DNA of 64,000 nucleotides from Diplosphaera chodatii (GCA_032358165.1 JAALGY010000020.1:1054001-1118000); one strand, 5' to 3'; positions 9,534 to 19,232 are shown, numbered from the stretch's first letter. Notes: generated by a model not told the origin, from the sequence alone. Numbers and translations are program-made.

Positions 9534-12500
9534 TCAATCCCGGTTGGATGCACACCCCTCCAACTCTGCACATTGATCATGACAACCCCGCAAAAAGGCT
9601 GCCAGTTGCCCGGCATCCTGCTGCATAAAGTCCGCCACTGATGTGATGTTGCTGTCCTCAAACAGCTCCGAATGCTGCACCCTCTGATCTACTAGGGCTG
9701 GACACCCCCAGACCATATGCGCCTCATCATCCACCACGCCGCAGTTACACCGCTGACACAGCCGCTCTGCCCGCGGCAGCCGCTGCCACCTCCCTGTTTC
9801 CACCCCCAGCATGTGACTGCCCATGCGAAACTGTGCTAACCGCCGACGACCGGTCTTGGAGGCGACTGCCTGCAAGTAGCCGGCCATCTGGTAGTTGTCA
9901 CTGTTCACAGGGCCCCTGACTCCCAGCCACTCACGCACTTTGCGCAAGTCGCTGCCATTCACAGCATCGAAGGTGCGGCGCTGCAGGTGTGCAGTGACAA
10001 CAGATGTGTCAATGCGCTGCGGCACGCCGTCAACGATGGGTGACATGAAGTGCAGGAACGAACACACCTGGGCAGCCCAGCATGCTGAGCTGCTGGTGCT
10101 GCGCCCCGGCCGTGTGGCCAGAGCACAGTTCTCCAGGAATGCCTGCTTGGTGAGGCGGGTGTCCGGGATTGCGACCAGCCGGTTCCAGAACCGGCAGATG
10201 GCCAGCGTTGCCGTGTGCGCCACTGGGAACCGCCCAAGCTCCCCCAACACCGCCACGTTGGGAGTGCCTGTGCGCACGCCAAGAACAGACCGAAGGAACT
10301 TCCGATGGACAAGCTCACAAGTATCCATGCCAGTACCACATAACGCCCCAGGTCCCCATGTTTCGACACCATATAGCATAACAGGACGTACTAGTGCATC
10401 AAACAAATGCAGCTGCAATGCTGGGTCATGCAGGCTCAGGTCGTGGCAACGATGCTGCAATGCAAGTGCGGCGCGCTGGGCGGAGGCCGCTCTGCCGATG
10501 CTAGCGGCAGCAAAAGAACTACGAGTAGAGATATCAACCCCCAGATAGGTAAACGAGTCCAGCACTTCGATGGGAGCATGCATGTAGGTGAGAACCGGTG
10601 GTGCAGCAGCCTGGGCTGCATACACCACGACCTTTGTCTTCTTCACGTTGACGGTGAGGCGCCAGCGCTTGCAGTACGACTCCAGCAGGTCGAGCTGCGC
10701 CTGCAGGCCGCGTACGGACGTGGACACCAGGTCCAGGTCATCTGCATAGAAGAGGGCAGGTGCCTGCACACCACACAGGGTGGGCAGGTCCAGGTCCCCG
10801 CCGGCGGCCTCCAGTTCCGCTTGGAAATCGTCAATGTAGATCCCGAAAAGGGTTGGAGATAGTGGACATCCCTGCTTAACGCCCAAAGTGCTCTGGAATG
10901 TATCGGACATTCCCCCCTCAAACTGCAATGCCATTGGCACATCAGCATACAGTGCCTGAACCCCCCTCAGAAACTCCCCATGCACCCCAATCCGCTGCAG
11001 CTTCTCCCAAAGCAAATCACGAGGTACAGTATCGTATGCCTTCTTGAAATCGACAAAGCAAGAGTACAGAGGCTGCTTATCTGCCTTGGCCTTCTCGATG
11101 AGGGTGCGAACGACGAAGGTTTGATCGGTGGTGCGGTGGTCCTTGCGGAAGCCCGCCTGTCCGCGTGCGCGCAGCTGGTGCTGCTCGGTCCACCTCATAA
11201 GCTTTTCGTTAAGCATGCAAGCATATAGTTTTGCCAGCAGAGACCCAACAGCAATGCCACGGTAATTACCCGGATCAGATGTGTCGCCCCCCTTATGAAT
11301 TGGCGTGATGCCGCACAATGCCCAGCTCCTTGGCAACGCTGCAACTCGTTGACACGAGTTAAAAATACATGCAAGACAGGGTGCAAGCTGCGCCGCTGCA
11401 ACAGATAAAGCATCCAATTTGAGCAATCCCACCGTCGCTTTGCCTCCGCGCAGGGCTCCTATAGCCTCTTGCACGGCGCCGGCTGTGAAGGGCGAGTTGA
11501 GCTCGCTCCCGTCGGCAAAAGGTGGCGCAGCCCCACTACCCGAGGTACCTGCAGTGCTTGATGGAAGTGTGGGGGCATCCAGTAGTTTACGGAAGGACTC
11601 GAGCATCACATCATCTGCTATGGGACAGGACCGCTTCTTAGCAGGTTTGAACTTCTGCCAGAACTTCTTGGAGTCGGTAGAGCGAGCCATTTCAGTGAGA
11701 GAAAGAGCCTGACTGCGGGTCCACTGGCGCTGTGTGCGGCGTAGCAGGTGCTGGTACTGCTGGCGCAGTGCGCGAGCAGCAGCTGACTGCGGGTCGCGAC
11801 GCGCGGCTTGCCGCGCTGCGCGGCGCCCGCGGGCCAGTTCAGCGTCCCACCAGCGGGGCACAGCGTTGCGGTCACGCCCCCGCCCCTTGGCGGCCGGCGC
11901 TGTTGCAGCCACCTCAGCCTGCGTGGTCTCGATAAACTGGTCGAACTGCAAGCCCACAGCATGCATGTCATCAGGTACCTGGGCGGCGTCAGCTGCCGTT
12001 GCGATGTCGACCAGTTGGGCTGCTGCATCAAGCTGCTGCAGGCGCTGCTGCCACACTCCCAGCTGCGCTGCGCTGAGGCGCAGGGGCTGCTGGGTTGTGG
12101 GCTGCTGCGGTTGCTGCTGCTGATGGCGGCGGCGCTGGCGACGTGGGAGCGGCTGCTGGGCGGCGGTGGTCCTCTTGATGAGCAAGTGCAGGGCTGCGTG
12201 GTCCGACTCGGGAGCAGGGAGTACTGTTAGGGATTGAATCAGCGGGAATGCATCAGCACTTGCAAGCACATAGTCGATCAGGCTGCTGCCCACCTGACTG
12301 TGGCTGACAAAAGTGACTTGTCCCCCCTCATCTCCTGGGACACGACCGTTAGCAATCCTGAGGGATGTCTCAACACACATGTCAAGCAGAGCCCTGCCCC
12401 ACTTGTTGGGCCGCTCCCTGCTGTCGCGGCTGTGCCGCTGTGACTGCACAGGAGGGGCAGTGGAGGGCAGGAACTCTTCTGTGACAGGGTGATCGACAGA

Positions 12501-12992
12501 TCCCGGAAAGTCCGGGCAGGTGCTGGTGCGTGCGTTCAGGTCTCCAACAACAAACACATGCCCCATGCGGCAGGTGGCGCTCACCTCCTCACGTAACGCC
12601 TCCCAGACCGCAGGGCCTTTGCCATCAAATGATGGGCTGCCCTCTGGTGGAATGTAACATGCGAACATGTACGCATCCTCCTCCTGGCCAATGGCTTTGT
12701 CAAACCTCAAAACAGCGTAGCAGTTCTGGGGTCCAGTCGATAAGTGTGTTACCATTGGTGCCAGCTTGTCGGCGACGTAGACAGCGATGCCGCCACGTGC
12801 GCCGCCACGCTGCTGACGCCGGCTGCGCGGCAGGTGCAGGACGGACGTGAAGCCGTCCAGCTCCGGCGCATCGCTCCCCTCACGCGCCCACGTCTCGCTG
12901 AATGCCAGTACATCGAAGTCAGCCGCCTTGATGACCTGCGAAAGAGCAGATGCATCTCTGGACAGCCAGCCCTGGACGTTCAGGCTCAGCAC
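9534..12992 (-). CDS. LINE-A ORF2: endonuclease-reverse transcriptase, intact
   Basis: Open frame of about 1,152 codons encoding the ORF2 protein of an L1-type LINE, which nicks target DNA and copies the element RNA in place. The N-terminal EEP endonuclease shows Asn5 (SLNVQG), Glu33 (FSETW), GDLN at 150-153 and Ser-Asp-His at 263-265. The reverse transcriptase spans about 556-830, with Asp648 in CFVDFKKAYD, KQGCPLSP near 706-713 and the catalytic FYADD at 748-752. Near the C-terminus a CCHC knuckle uses Cys1079, Cys1082, His1092 and Cys1097. There is no internal stop or frameshift. The given start is GTG: no ATG lies in frame between the ORF1 stop and residue ~80, so the true start is open (see the junction feature). 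Whether the copy is active is unknown. Confidence 0.9.
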   Translation of the reverse strand: MLSLNVQGWLSRDASALSQVIKAADFDVLAFSETWAREGSDAPELDGFTSVLHLPRSRRQQRGGARGGIAVYVADKLAPMVTHLSTGPQNCYAVLRFDKAIGQEEDAYMFACYIPPEGSPSFDGKGPAVWEALREEVSATCRMGHVFVVGDLNARTSTCPDFPGSVDHPVTEEFLPSTAPPVQSQRHSRDSRERPNKWGRALLDMCVETSLRIANGRVPGDEGGQVTFVSHSQVGSSLIDYVLASADAFPLIQSLTVLPAPESDHAALHLLIKRTTAAQQPLPRRQRRRHQQQQPQQPTTQQPLRLSAAQLGVWQQRLQQLDAAAQLVDIATAADAAQVPDDMHAVGLQFDQFIETTQAEVAATAPAAKGRGRDRNAVPRWWDAELARGRRAARQAARRDPQSAAARALRQQYQHLLRRTQRQWTRSQALSLTEMARSTDSKKFWQKFKPAKKRSCPIADDVMLESFRKLLDAPTLPSSTAGTSGSGAAPPFADGSELNSPFTAGAVQEAIGALRGGKATVGLLKLDALSVAAAQLAPCLACIFNSCQRVAALPRSWALCGITPIHKGGDTSDPGNYRGIAVGSLLAKLYACMLNEKLMRWTEQHQLRARGQAGFRKDHRTTDQTFVVRTLIEKAKADKQPLYSCFVDFKKAYDTVPRDLLWEKLQRIGVHGEFLRGVQALYADVPMALQFEGGMSDTFQSTLGVKQGCPLSPTLFGIYIDDFQAELEAAGGDLDLPTLCGVQAPALFYADDLDLVSTSVRGLQAQLDLLESYCKRWRLTVNVKKTKVVVYAAQAAAPPVLTYMHAPIEVLDSFTYLGVDISTRSSFAAASIGRAASAQRAALALQHRCHDLSLHDPALQLHLFDALVRPVMLYGVETWGPGALCGTGMDTCELVHRKFLRSVLGVRTGTPNVAVLGELGRFPVAHTATLAICRFWNRLVAIPDTRLTKQAFLENCALATRPGRSTSSSACWAAQVCSFLHFMSPIVDGVPQRIDTSVVTAHLQRRTFDAVNGSDLRKVREWLGVRGPVNSDNYQMAGYLQAVASKTGRRRLAQFRMGSHMLGVETGRWQRLPRAERLCQRCNCGVVDDEAHMVWGCPALVDQRVQHSELFEDSNITSVADFMQQDAGQLAAFLRGCHDQCAELEGCASNRD

Positions 12993-13022
12993 AGACAGGG
13001 CGCTGTTAGGGGACCGGATTGC

Positions 13023-13052
13023 GCCGGGCGCAGCCCGGCCCCAGCACCCCTA
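13023..13052 (-). promoter_or_regulatory. ORF1 TAG and downstream hairpin (second copy)
   Basis: The ORF1 stop TAG (13050-13052) is followed after 10 nt by the perfect stem GCCGGGC/GCCCGGC with a 3-nt loop (13023-13039). The layout matches the copy at 19233-19262. The only difference in the spacer is a synonymous-type TGT/TGC change. Confidence 0.6.
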
Positions 13053-13171
13053 GCAGACATGGTTGGAGGTGGGTTTGGGTGTGGCTGGCGCCTTTGCTGG
13101 AGAGGGTTGTGTGCCCTCAGCCAGTGTGGGGCCACCAGGTGATGTGTGAGAAGTGGGCTCAACAGGCAGCA
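13050..13171 (-). pseudogene. LINE-A ORF1 C-terminal remnant
   Basis: About 40 codons matching the end of the complete ORF1 at 19260-20675 (LPVEPTSHTS to PNHVC/SNHVC, then TAG). The rest of ORF1 is missing because the element is 5'-truncated at 13171, where LINE-B resumes. Confidence 0.85.
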
Positions 13172-14232
13172 CAAGGTGATGCGGCCTTGCTGGAGAAGCT
13201 CCGACTCCAGGAGGTGCGCCGTTCCAAGGGAGACCTCGTACTCCATGAGGTTGCGGTCTTCTTCGCCCCACCCTATGCAAGTGGTTGCTTCGGCAATCTG
13301 CCCTCCATGGTTTGTGTATATAAGTCGTTGAAAAACGCAATACACAAACAGCCTTCCGGTCAAAGGTCCTTTTCCATCGCTATTTGCACTTCCCTTACCG
13401 CTATCCATTCATTGGACACCGTTCAGGGACCGGGTTCGATCCCTGGCGGTGGCGGAAGTTTCGGGTCTAGTTCCGTGTGGGACCAACCCACCCCACCCTA
13501 TGCAAGTGGTTGCTTCGGCAATCTGCCCTCCATGGTTTGTGTATATAAGTCGTTGAAAAACGCAATACACAAACAGCCTTCCGGTCAAAGGTCCTTTTCC
13601 ATCGCTATTTGCACTTCCCTTACCGCTATCCATTCCGTAGCCGTAGATGTCGGGGACGATGGTCAGATCGGCGAGCTCGGCAAGGAAGTAGGGGCGATCC
13701 ATCTTCTTGTGAGCGGGCACGTCACTATCGCTCCCGTCGGCCGATGGCGCCGTGTCAATGATGGTGCAGCGTGTGGGAGGTGACCACATGACGAGATGGC
13801 AGGGTCTCCAGGGGGGCTGGGCGTCGAGGAGTGAGGCAGCGTCGTCATGAGCAGCGAGGCTGTGGTCGAGGCGCACGCGGTAGAGTCGACCATCGCCCTG
13901 GCGGCGCACGAAGCGGTGGGCAGAGTCAACCTCCCACTGCTCCGAGACGTCGACAGACGGAGGAGGCCCTGTGCCTGGCGCATCAGACGGGTGCGGGGGC
14001 GGCGGGTGGTATGGCGGGAGCCAGACACCAGCCGCACGCAGGCAAACTTCCCACGCTGGGGGTTGTGGTGGCCGTGGCGCATGGTGTGGGGCAAGGGCCA
14101 AGCCTGTGGTGGAGGGCGTGACGTCCGGCTGCTGAAGTGGGGGAGGCGGCAGAGGCGGGGGTGGCGGCAGAGGTGGGGGTGGCGGAAGCACTTGGCTTGG
14201 TGGGGAGGCGTGTGTACGAGGCGGACTGCGGC
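13172..14232 (-). pseudogene. LINE-B ORF2 C-terminal fragment, interrupted by SINE-E dimer
   Basis: Minus-strand LINE-B sequence matching 35,360-36,270, coding the Pro-rich segment and QWEVDSAHRFVRRQGDG region of ORF2. It is the upstream part of the LINE-B fragment whose downstream part lies at 8429-9408. The intervening LINE-A (9409-13171) and SINE dimer (13268-13636) are later insertions. The fragment ends at 14232 against 98-bp repeats. Function of this ORF2 region is unknown. Confidence 0.8.
13268..13636 (+). mobile_element. SINE-E dimer in LINE-B
   Basis: A 5'-truncated SINE-E (13268-13408, starting ccaccctatgcaag) is fused to a full unit (13409-13636). The LINE-B flanks (ttcttcgcc and gtagccgtagatg) are contiguous in the 35.45 kb copy. 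TSD is at most 2-3 bp. The junction tatccattcattggac is the same as in the other dimers. Confidence 0.82.
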
Positions 14233-14362
14233 AGGCTGAGGGTGGTGTGGACGGTGGTGAAGACGGCAGGCTGGTGATAGCCGCGGCGGCAGGCGGCGGG
14301 CAGCACTCAGATCAGGGTGCAGCAGGTGGCAGTCTGAGGGTGGTGTGGATGGTGGTGACAAC
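14233..14362. repeat. 98-bp minisatellite, left flank of LINE-A
   Basis: About 1.3 units of the 98-bp repeat (gcagcactcagatcagggtg, caggctgagggtggtgtgga). The same family resumes at 21066-21236, beyond the full-length LINE-A, so the LINE entered a 98-bp array. Confidence 0.8.
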
Positions 14363-14380
14363 GACATTGACATTGACATT

Positions 14381-14502
14381 GATTACATACTGGTGGTGGG
14401 CCATTTTGGCCTAGCCACAGGCTCTGGCGGAATAACCCAGAGCAACATGCACAACGAGTCGTGTCCGAAACCGTTCACTCCCCGCTGACAGAATGGGTCC
14501 AC
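14381..14502 (-). promoter_or_regulatory. LINE-A 3' UTR with conserved hairpins
   Basis: Two small inverted repeats sit between the stop and the tail: GCTCTGG/CCAGAGC (14421-14443, 9-nt loop) and GGCC(5 nt)GGCC (14399-14411). They recur in nearly every LINE-A tail in the window, including very short insertions. Such 3' stem-loops are recognised by the RT in stringent LINEs; that role is inferred here. Confidence 0.6.
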
Positions 14503-15118
14503 TCAATCCCGGTTGGATGTACACCCCTCCAACTCTGCACAATGATCATGACAAACACGCAAAAAGGCTGCCAGTTGCCCGGCATCCTGCTGCATAAAGT
14601 CCGCCACTGAGGTGATGTCGCTGTCTTGAAACAGCTCAGAATGCTGCACCCTCTGATCTACTAGAGCAGGACACCCCCAGACCATGTGCGCCTCATCATC
14701 CACCACGCCGCAGCTACACCGCTGACACAGCCGCTCTGCCCGCGGCAGACGCTGCCACCTCCCTGTTTCCACCCCCAGCATGTGACTGCCCATCCGAAAC
14801 TGTGCTAACCGCCGACGACCGGTCTTGGAGGCGACTGCCTGCAAGTAGCCGGCCAGATGGTAGTTGTCACCGTTCACAGGGCCCCTGACTCCCAGCCACT
14901 CACGCACTTTGCGCAAGTCGCTGCCATTCACAGCATCGAATGTGCGGCGCTGCAGGTGTGCACTGACAACCGAAGTGTCAATGCGCTGCGGCACGCCGTC
15001 AACGATGGGTGACATGAAGTGCAGGAACGAGCACACCTGGGCAGCCCAGCATGCTGAGCTGGTCTTGCTGCGCCCCGGCCGGGTGGCCAGAGCACAGTTC
15101 TCCAGGAATGCCTGCTTG
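14503..15118 (-). pseudogene. LINE-A ORF2 C-terminal piece
   Basis: The last ~205 codons of ORF2 of the full-length element, from about FLENCAL to SNRD, including the CCHC knuckle (LCQRCSCG...HMVWGC). It is separated from the rest of ORF2 by element F; the 9-bp TSD gcctgcttg at 15110-15118 and 16094-16102 marks the cut. Coding sequence is otherwise intact. Confidence 0.88.
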
Positions 15119-15207
15119 TTTTTTTTTGTTTGTTTGTTTGTTTTTTACAAAGGGCGTCCAGACCAGAACCAAGCTCAAGAACAAGGCTCTGCGGCACAAT
15201 GCGGCTT

Positions 15208-15225
15208 CTCACGTGTGAACGTGAG
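15208..15225 (-). promoter_or_regulatory. F/G 3'-end hairpin
   Basis: A perfect 7-bp stem, CTCACGT/ACGTGAG, with loop TCAC on the minus strand, about 65 bp from the AAAC tail. In other F and G copies the changes fall in the loop (tccc near 27330, tcat near 61536) or give a G-T wobble (ctcatgt near 23020), so the stem looks maintained. It could be the RT recognition site; this is inferred. Confidence 0.55.
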
Positions 15226-15391
15226 GGCGGCTGAGTATGTCATCAAAACGTCATGTTCGAAATATGTCGATGGAGGACACTGAAACCACAAGGGAATGCA
15301 GGGCCCATGAGACCAGCGAAAGGCAATAGTCCCGATGATGAAGGCTACCTAATGGTCGTACAAGTGCGGGGACCTAGCGGCGGCGGCAGCA

Positions 15392-15754
15392 ATGCCACGC
15401 ACTCGCGGCGAAGTCGCACCGCTGCGGGTCTATCACTCTAGAAATGTCAAAACGTCTGTCTGTCCACGTGCCACGGCACCCGCGGGTAAACCCAGGAAAC
15501 CCCGCGCAGACATGCAGGGACCGGTTGCGTACAAGTACGCCGAGCTCTGGGCCCGCTGGGACCGGACACGCCGCGAGGCGCCCTGCATGCTGGTGAAAGC
15601 AACCAAACCCAAAGGGACTGAGGGCTGGCGCTGGCAAACAACAGAGGGCTGGCGGCTGACGCCGCAAGCTGTCCGATATGCACAACACCGGGCACCAGGG
15701 TCTTCTGAGGCAGGTGCTCCCATCCGCGCGGGCTCCGCGGGTGGCCGCTGCTAG
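15392..15754 (+). CDS. Hypothetical 120-codon ORF antisense to F core
   Basis: This frame is preserved with few changes in the F cores near 26.9-27.2 kb, 28.9-29.2 kb and in each unit of the 48.7-58 kb array (for example 48884-49246). The product is basic and Trp/Arg-rich (AELWARWDRIRREAP in the middle) and ends GGRC. I recognise no family. Other frames of the GC-rich core are open too, so coding is doubtful; it may be a relic of a captured sequence. Confidence 0.25.
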   Translation: MPRTRGEVAPLRVYHSRNVKTSVCPRATAPAGKPRKPRADMQGPVAYKYAELWARWDRTRREAPCMLVKATKPKGTEGWRWQTTEGWRLTPQAVRYAQHRAPGSSEAGAPIRAGSAGGRC

Positions 15755-16093
15755 GTGTTGTCATGCTACTAAGGTCTTGGTCTTGCTCTTGCTCTTGTTC
15801 TTGATCTCGGCCCAGTGCTGACTGGGCAGGTGAGGTGTGAGGGTGTAGGCGAAGGTGAGCGGCGGTGGGAGTCCAGGATGGGACCGAAAGTGAAGGTGAT
15901 GGCGACGGGGGGTGCTGGCAGGTGAGGTGTGAGGGTGCAGGCGAAGGTGAGCGGCGGTGGGAGTCCAGGATGGGACCGAAAGTGAAGGTGATGGCGACGG
16001 CGGGTGCTGGCAGGCGAGGTGTGAGGGTGCAGGTGACGGTGAGCGGCGGTGGGAGTCCAGGATGGGACCGAAAGTGAAGGCGGCCTCAACGTG

Positions 16094-16757
16094 GCCTGCT
16101 TGGTGAGGCGTGTGTCCGGCATTGCGACCAGCCGGTTCCAGAACCAGCAGATGGCCAGCGTTGCCGTGTGTGCCACCGGGAATCGCCCAAGCTCCCCCAA
16201 CACCGCCACGTTGGGAGTGCCTGTACGCACTCCAAGAACAGACCGAAGAAACTTCCGATGGACAAGCTCACAAGTGTCCATGCCACTACCGCACAACGCC
16301 CCCGGTCCCCATGTTTCGACACCATAAAGCATAACAGGACGTACTAGTGCATCGAACAAGTGTAGCTGCAGTGCTGGGTCATGCAAGCTCAGGTCATGGC
16401 AACGATGCTGCAATGCAAGTGCGGCGCGCTGGGCGGAGGCCGCTCTGCCGATGCTAGCGGCAGCAAAAGAACTACGACTGGAGATGTCAACCCCCAAATA
16501 TGTAAACGAGTCCAGCACTTCGATGGGAGCATGCATGTAGGTGAGAACCGGTGGTGCAGCAGCCTGGGCTCCGTACACCACGACCTTAGTCTTCTTCACG
16601 TTGACGGTGAGGCGCCACCGCTTGCAGTACGACTCCAGCAGGTCGAGCTGCGCCTGCAGGCCGCGTACGGATGTGGACACCAGGTCCAGATCATCTGCAT
16701 AGAAGAGGGCAGGTGCCTGCACACCACACAGGGTGGGCAGGTCCAGGTCCGCGCCGG
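16094..16757 (-). pseudogene. LINE-A ORF2 middle piece (RT palm/thumb)
   Basis: ORF2 codons from about LCGVQAPALFYADD to LTKQ of the full-length LINE-A, so it contains the catalytic FYADD. It is bounded by the F insertion on one side and by a LINE-A fragment on the other (TSD gccgg at 16753-16757 and 17010-17014). The reading frame itself is undamaged. Confidence 0.88.
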
Positions 16758-17009
16758 ATCACCTCAGTGGCGGACTTTATGCAGCAGGATGCCGGGCAAC
16801 TGGCAGCCTTTTTGCGTGTTTGTCATGATCATTGTGCAGAGTTGGAGGGGTGTACATCCAACCGGGTCTGAGTGGACCCATTCTGTCAGCGGGGAGTGAA
16901 CGGTTTCGGACACGACTCGTTGTGCATGTTGCTCTGGGTTATTCCGCCAGAGCCTGTGGCTAGGCCAAAATGGCCCACCACCAGTATGTAATCAATGTCA
17001 ATGTCAAAT
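16758..17009 (+). mobile_element. LINE-A 3' fragment nested in LINE-A, opposite orientation
   Basis: A 252-bp 5'-truncated LINE-A with the last ~37 ORF2 codons, the 3' UTR and tail, inserted into the RT domain of the minus-strand LINE-A between its KQGCPLSP and YADD motifs. The TSD is gccgg, 5 bp. Confidence 0.92.
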
Positions 17010-19202
17010 GCCGGCAGCCTCCAGCTCCGCTTGGAAATCGTCAATGTAAATCCCGAAAAGGGTTGGAGATAGTGGACATCCCTGCTTAACCCCCAGAGTG
17101 CTCTGAAATGTGTCGGACATTCCCCCCTCAAACTGCAGTGCCATGGGCACATCAGCATACAGTGCCTGCACGCCCCTCAGAAACTCCCCATGCACCCCAA
17201 TCCGCTGCAGCTTCTCCCAAAGCAAATCACGAGGTACAGTGTCGTATGCTTTCTTGAAATCGACAAAGCAAGAGTATAGAGGCTGCTTATCTGCCTTGGC
17301 CTTCTCGATGAGGGTGCGAACGACGAAGGTCTGATTGGTGGTGCGGTGGTCCTTGCGGAAGCCCGCTTGTCCGCGTGCGCGCAGCTGGTGCTGCTCGGTC
17401 CACCTCATAAGCTTTTCGTTAAGCATGCAAGCATACAGCTTTGCCAATAAAGAGCCAACAGCAATGCCACGGTAATTACCCGGATCGGATGTGTCGCCCC
17501 CCTTGTGAATCGGCGTGATGCCGCACAGAGCCCAGCCCCTTGGCAACGCTGCCACCCTTTGACAAGCGTTAAAAACAGATGCAAGACAAGGTGCAAGCTG
17601 CGCCGCTGCAACAGATAAAGCATCCAATTTGAGCAGGCCCACCGTTGCTTTGCCTCCGCGCAGGGCTCCTATAGCCTGTTGCACGGCGCCGGCTGTGAAG
17701 GGCGAGTTGAGCTCGCTCCCGTCGGCAAAAGGTGGCGCAGCACCACTACCCGAGGTACCTGCAGTGCTTGATGAAACTGTGGGGGCATCCAGCAGTTTCC
17801 GGAAGGAGTCAAGCATCACATCATCTGCTATGGGACACGCCCGCTTCTTAGCAGGTTTGAACTTTTGCCAGAACTTTTTGGAGTTGGTTGATCGAGCCAG
17901 TTCAGTGAGGGCAAGAGCCTGACTGCGGGTCCACTGGCGCTGTGTGCGGCGTAGCAGGTGCTGGTACTGCTGGCGGAGCGCGCGAGCAGCCGGTGACTGC
18001 GGGTCGCGCCGCGCGGCTTGCCGCGCTGCGCGGCGTCCGCGGGCCAGGTTAGCATCCCACCAGCGAGGCACAGCGTTGCGGTCCCGCCGCCGCCCCTTGG
18101 CGGCCGGCGCCGTTGCAGCCACCTCAGCCTGCGTGGTCTCAATGAGCTGATCGAACTGCATGCCCACAGCATGCATGTCATCGGGTACCTGGGCGGCATC
18201 TGCTGCCGCTGCAATGTCGACCAGTTGGGCTGCCGCATCAGGCTGCTGCAGGCGCTGCTGCCACACTTCCAGCTGCGCTGCGCCGAGGCGCAGGGGCTGC
18301 TGGGTCGTGGGCTGCTGCGGTTGCTGCTGCTGATGGCGGCGGCGCTGGCGACGTGGGAGCGGCTGCTGAGCGGCGGCGGTCCTCTTGATGAGCAGATGCA
18401 AGGCTGCATGGTCCGACTCAGGAGCGGGGAGTACTGTTAGGGAATGAATCAAAGGGAATGCATCAGCACTTGCAAGCACATAGTCAATCAGGCTGCTGCC
18501 CACCTGACTTTGGCTAACAAAAGTGACCTGTCCCTCCTCATCTCCTGAAACACGACCGTTAGCAATCCTGACGGATGTCTCAACACACATGTCAAGCAGA
18601 GCCCTGCCCCACCTGTTGGGCCGCTCCCTGCTGTCGCGGCTGTGCCGCTGTGACTGCACAGGAGGGGCGGTGGAGGGCAGGAACTCCTCTGTGACAGGGT
18701 GATCGACAGATCCCGGAAAGTCCGGGCAGGTGCTGGTGCGTGCGTTCAAGTCTCCAACAACAAACACATGCCCCATGCGGCAGGTGGCGCTCACCTCCTC
18801 ACGTAACGCCTCCCAGACCGCAGGGCCCTTGCCATCAAAGGATGGGCTTCCCTCGGGTGGTATGTAGCATGGAATCATGTAAGCATCCTCCTCCTGACCG
18901 ACAGCCTTGTCAAACCTCAAAACAGCATAGCAGTTTTGGGGTCCAGTTGACAAGTGTGTCACCGATGATGCAAGCTTGTCGGCGACGTAGACAGCGAGGC
19001 CGCCACGTGCACCGCCACGCTGCTGACGCCGGCTCCGCGGCAGGTGAAGGACGGATGTGAAGCCGTCCAGCTCCGGCGCGTCGGTCCCCTCCCGCGCCCA
19101 CGTCTCGCTGAAGGCCAGCACGTCGAAGTCAGCCGCCTTGATGACCTGCGATAGCGCAGATGCATCTCTGGTCAGCCACCCCTGGACGTTCAGGCTCAGC
19201 AC
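17010..19202 (-). pseudogene. LINE-A ORF2 N-terminal two thirds (EN + RT fingers)
   Basis: About 730 codons from the GTG that starts VLSLNVQG to FQAELEAAG. The EEP endonuclease is complete: Asn5, Glu33, GDLN near 150 and SDH near 264. The RT begins near residue 556 and includes CFVDFKKAYD and KQGCPLSP. It is about 95% identical to the 9.5-13 kb copy. It is inactivated only by the two later insertions; if both were absent the ORF would be complete. It is in the same frame as ORF1 upstream, with no ATG between the ORF1 stop and the endonuclease. Confidence 0.88.
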
Positions 19203-19232
19203 AGACAGGGCGCTGTTAGGGGACCGGATTGC

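Larger units (their letters stand above)
9409..13171 (-). mobile_element. LINE-A copy with intact ORF2, 5'-truncated in ORF1
   Basis: A 3.76-kb LINE-A inserted in the same orientation into LINE-B. The two LINE-B flanks are contiguous in the 35.3 kb copy (gtggtggcc next to aaggtgatgcgg). It holds the tail and 3' UTR (9409-9533), a complete ORF2, the ORF1/ORF2 junction and the last ~40 codons of ORF1. No TSD longer than about 2 bp is evident. It is the best preserved ORF2 of the family in this window. Confidence 0.88.
15119..16093 (-). mobile_element. Element F, complete insertion with TSD
   Basis: A clean 975-bp F insertion in LINE-A. On the minus strand it has about 3 VNTR units (16080-15830), the CAAG hexamer linker (~15810-15775), the core (~15770-15180) and the (AAAC)n tail, seen as TTTG repeats at 15119-15142. 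The 9-bp TSD gcctgcttg shows that VNTR, linker, core and tail moved as one unit. The plus strand of the core has an open frame of 120 codons (15392-15754), antisense to the element. Confidence 0.88.
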
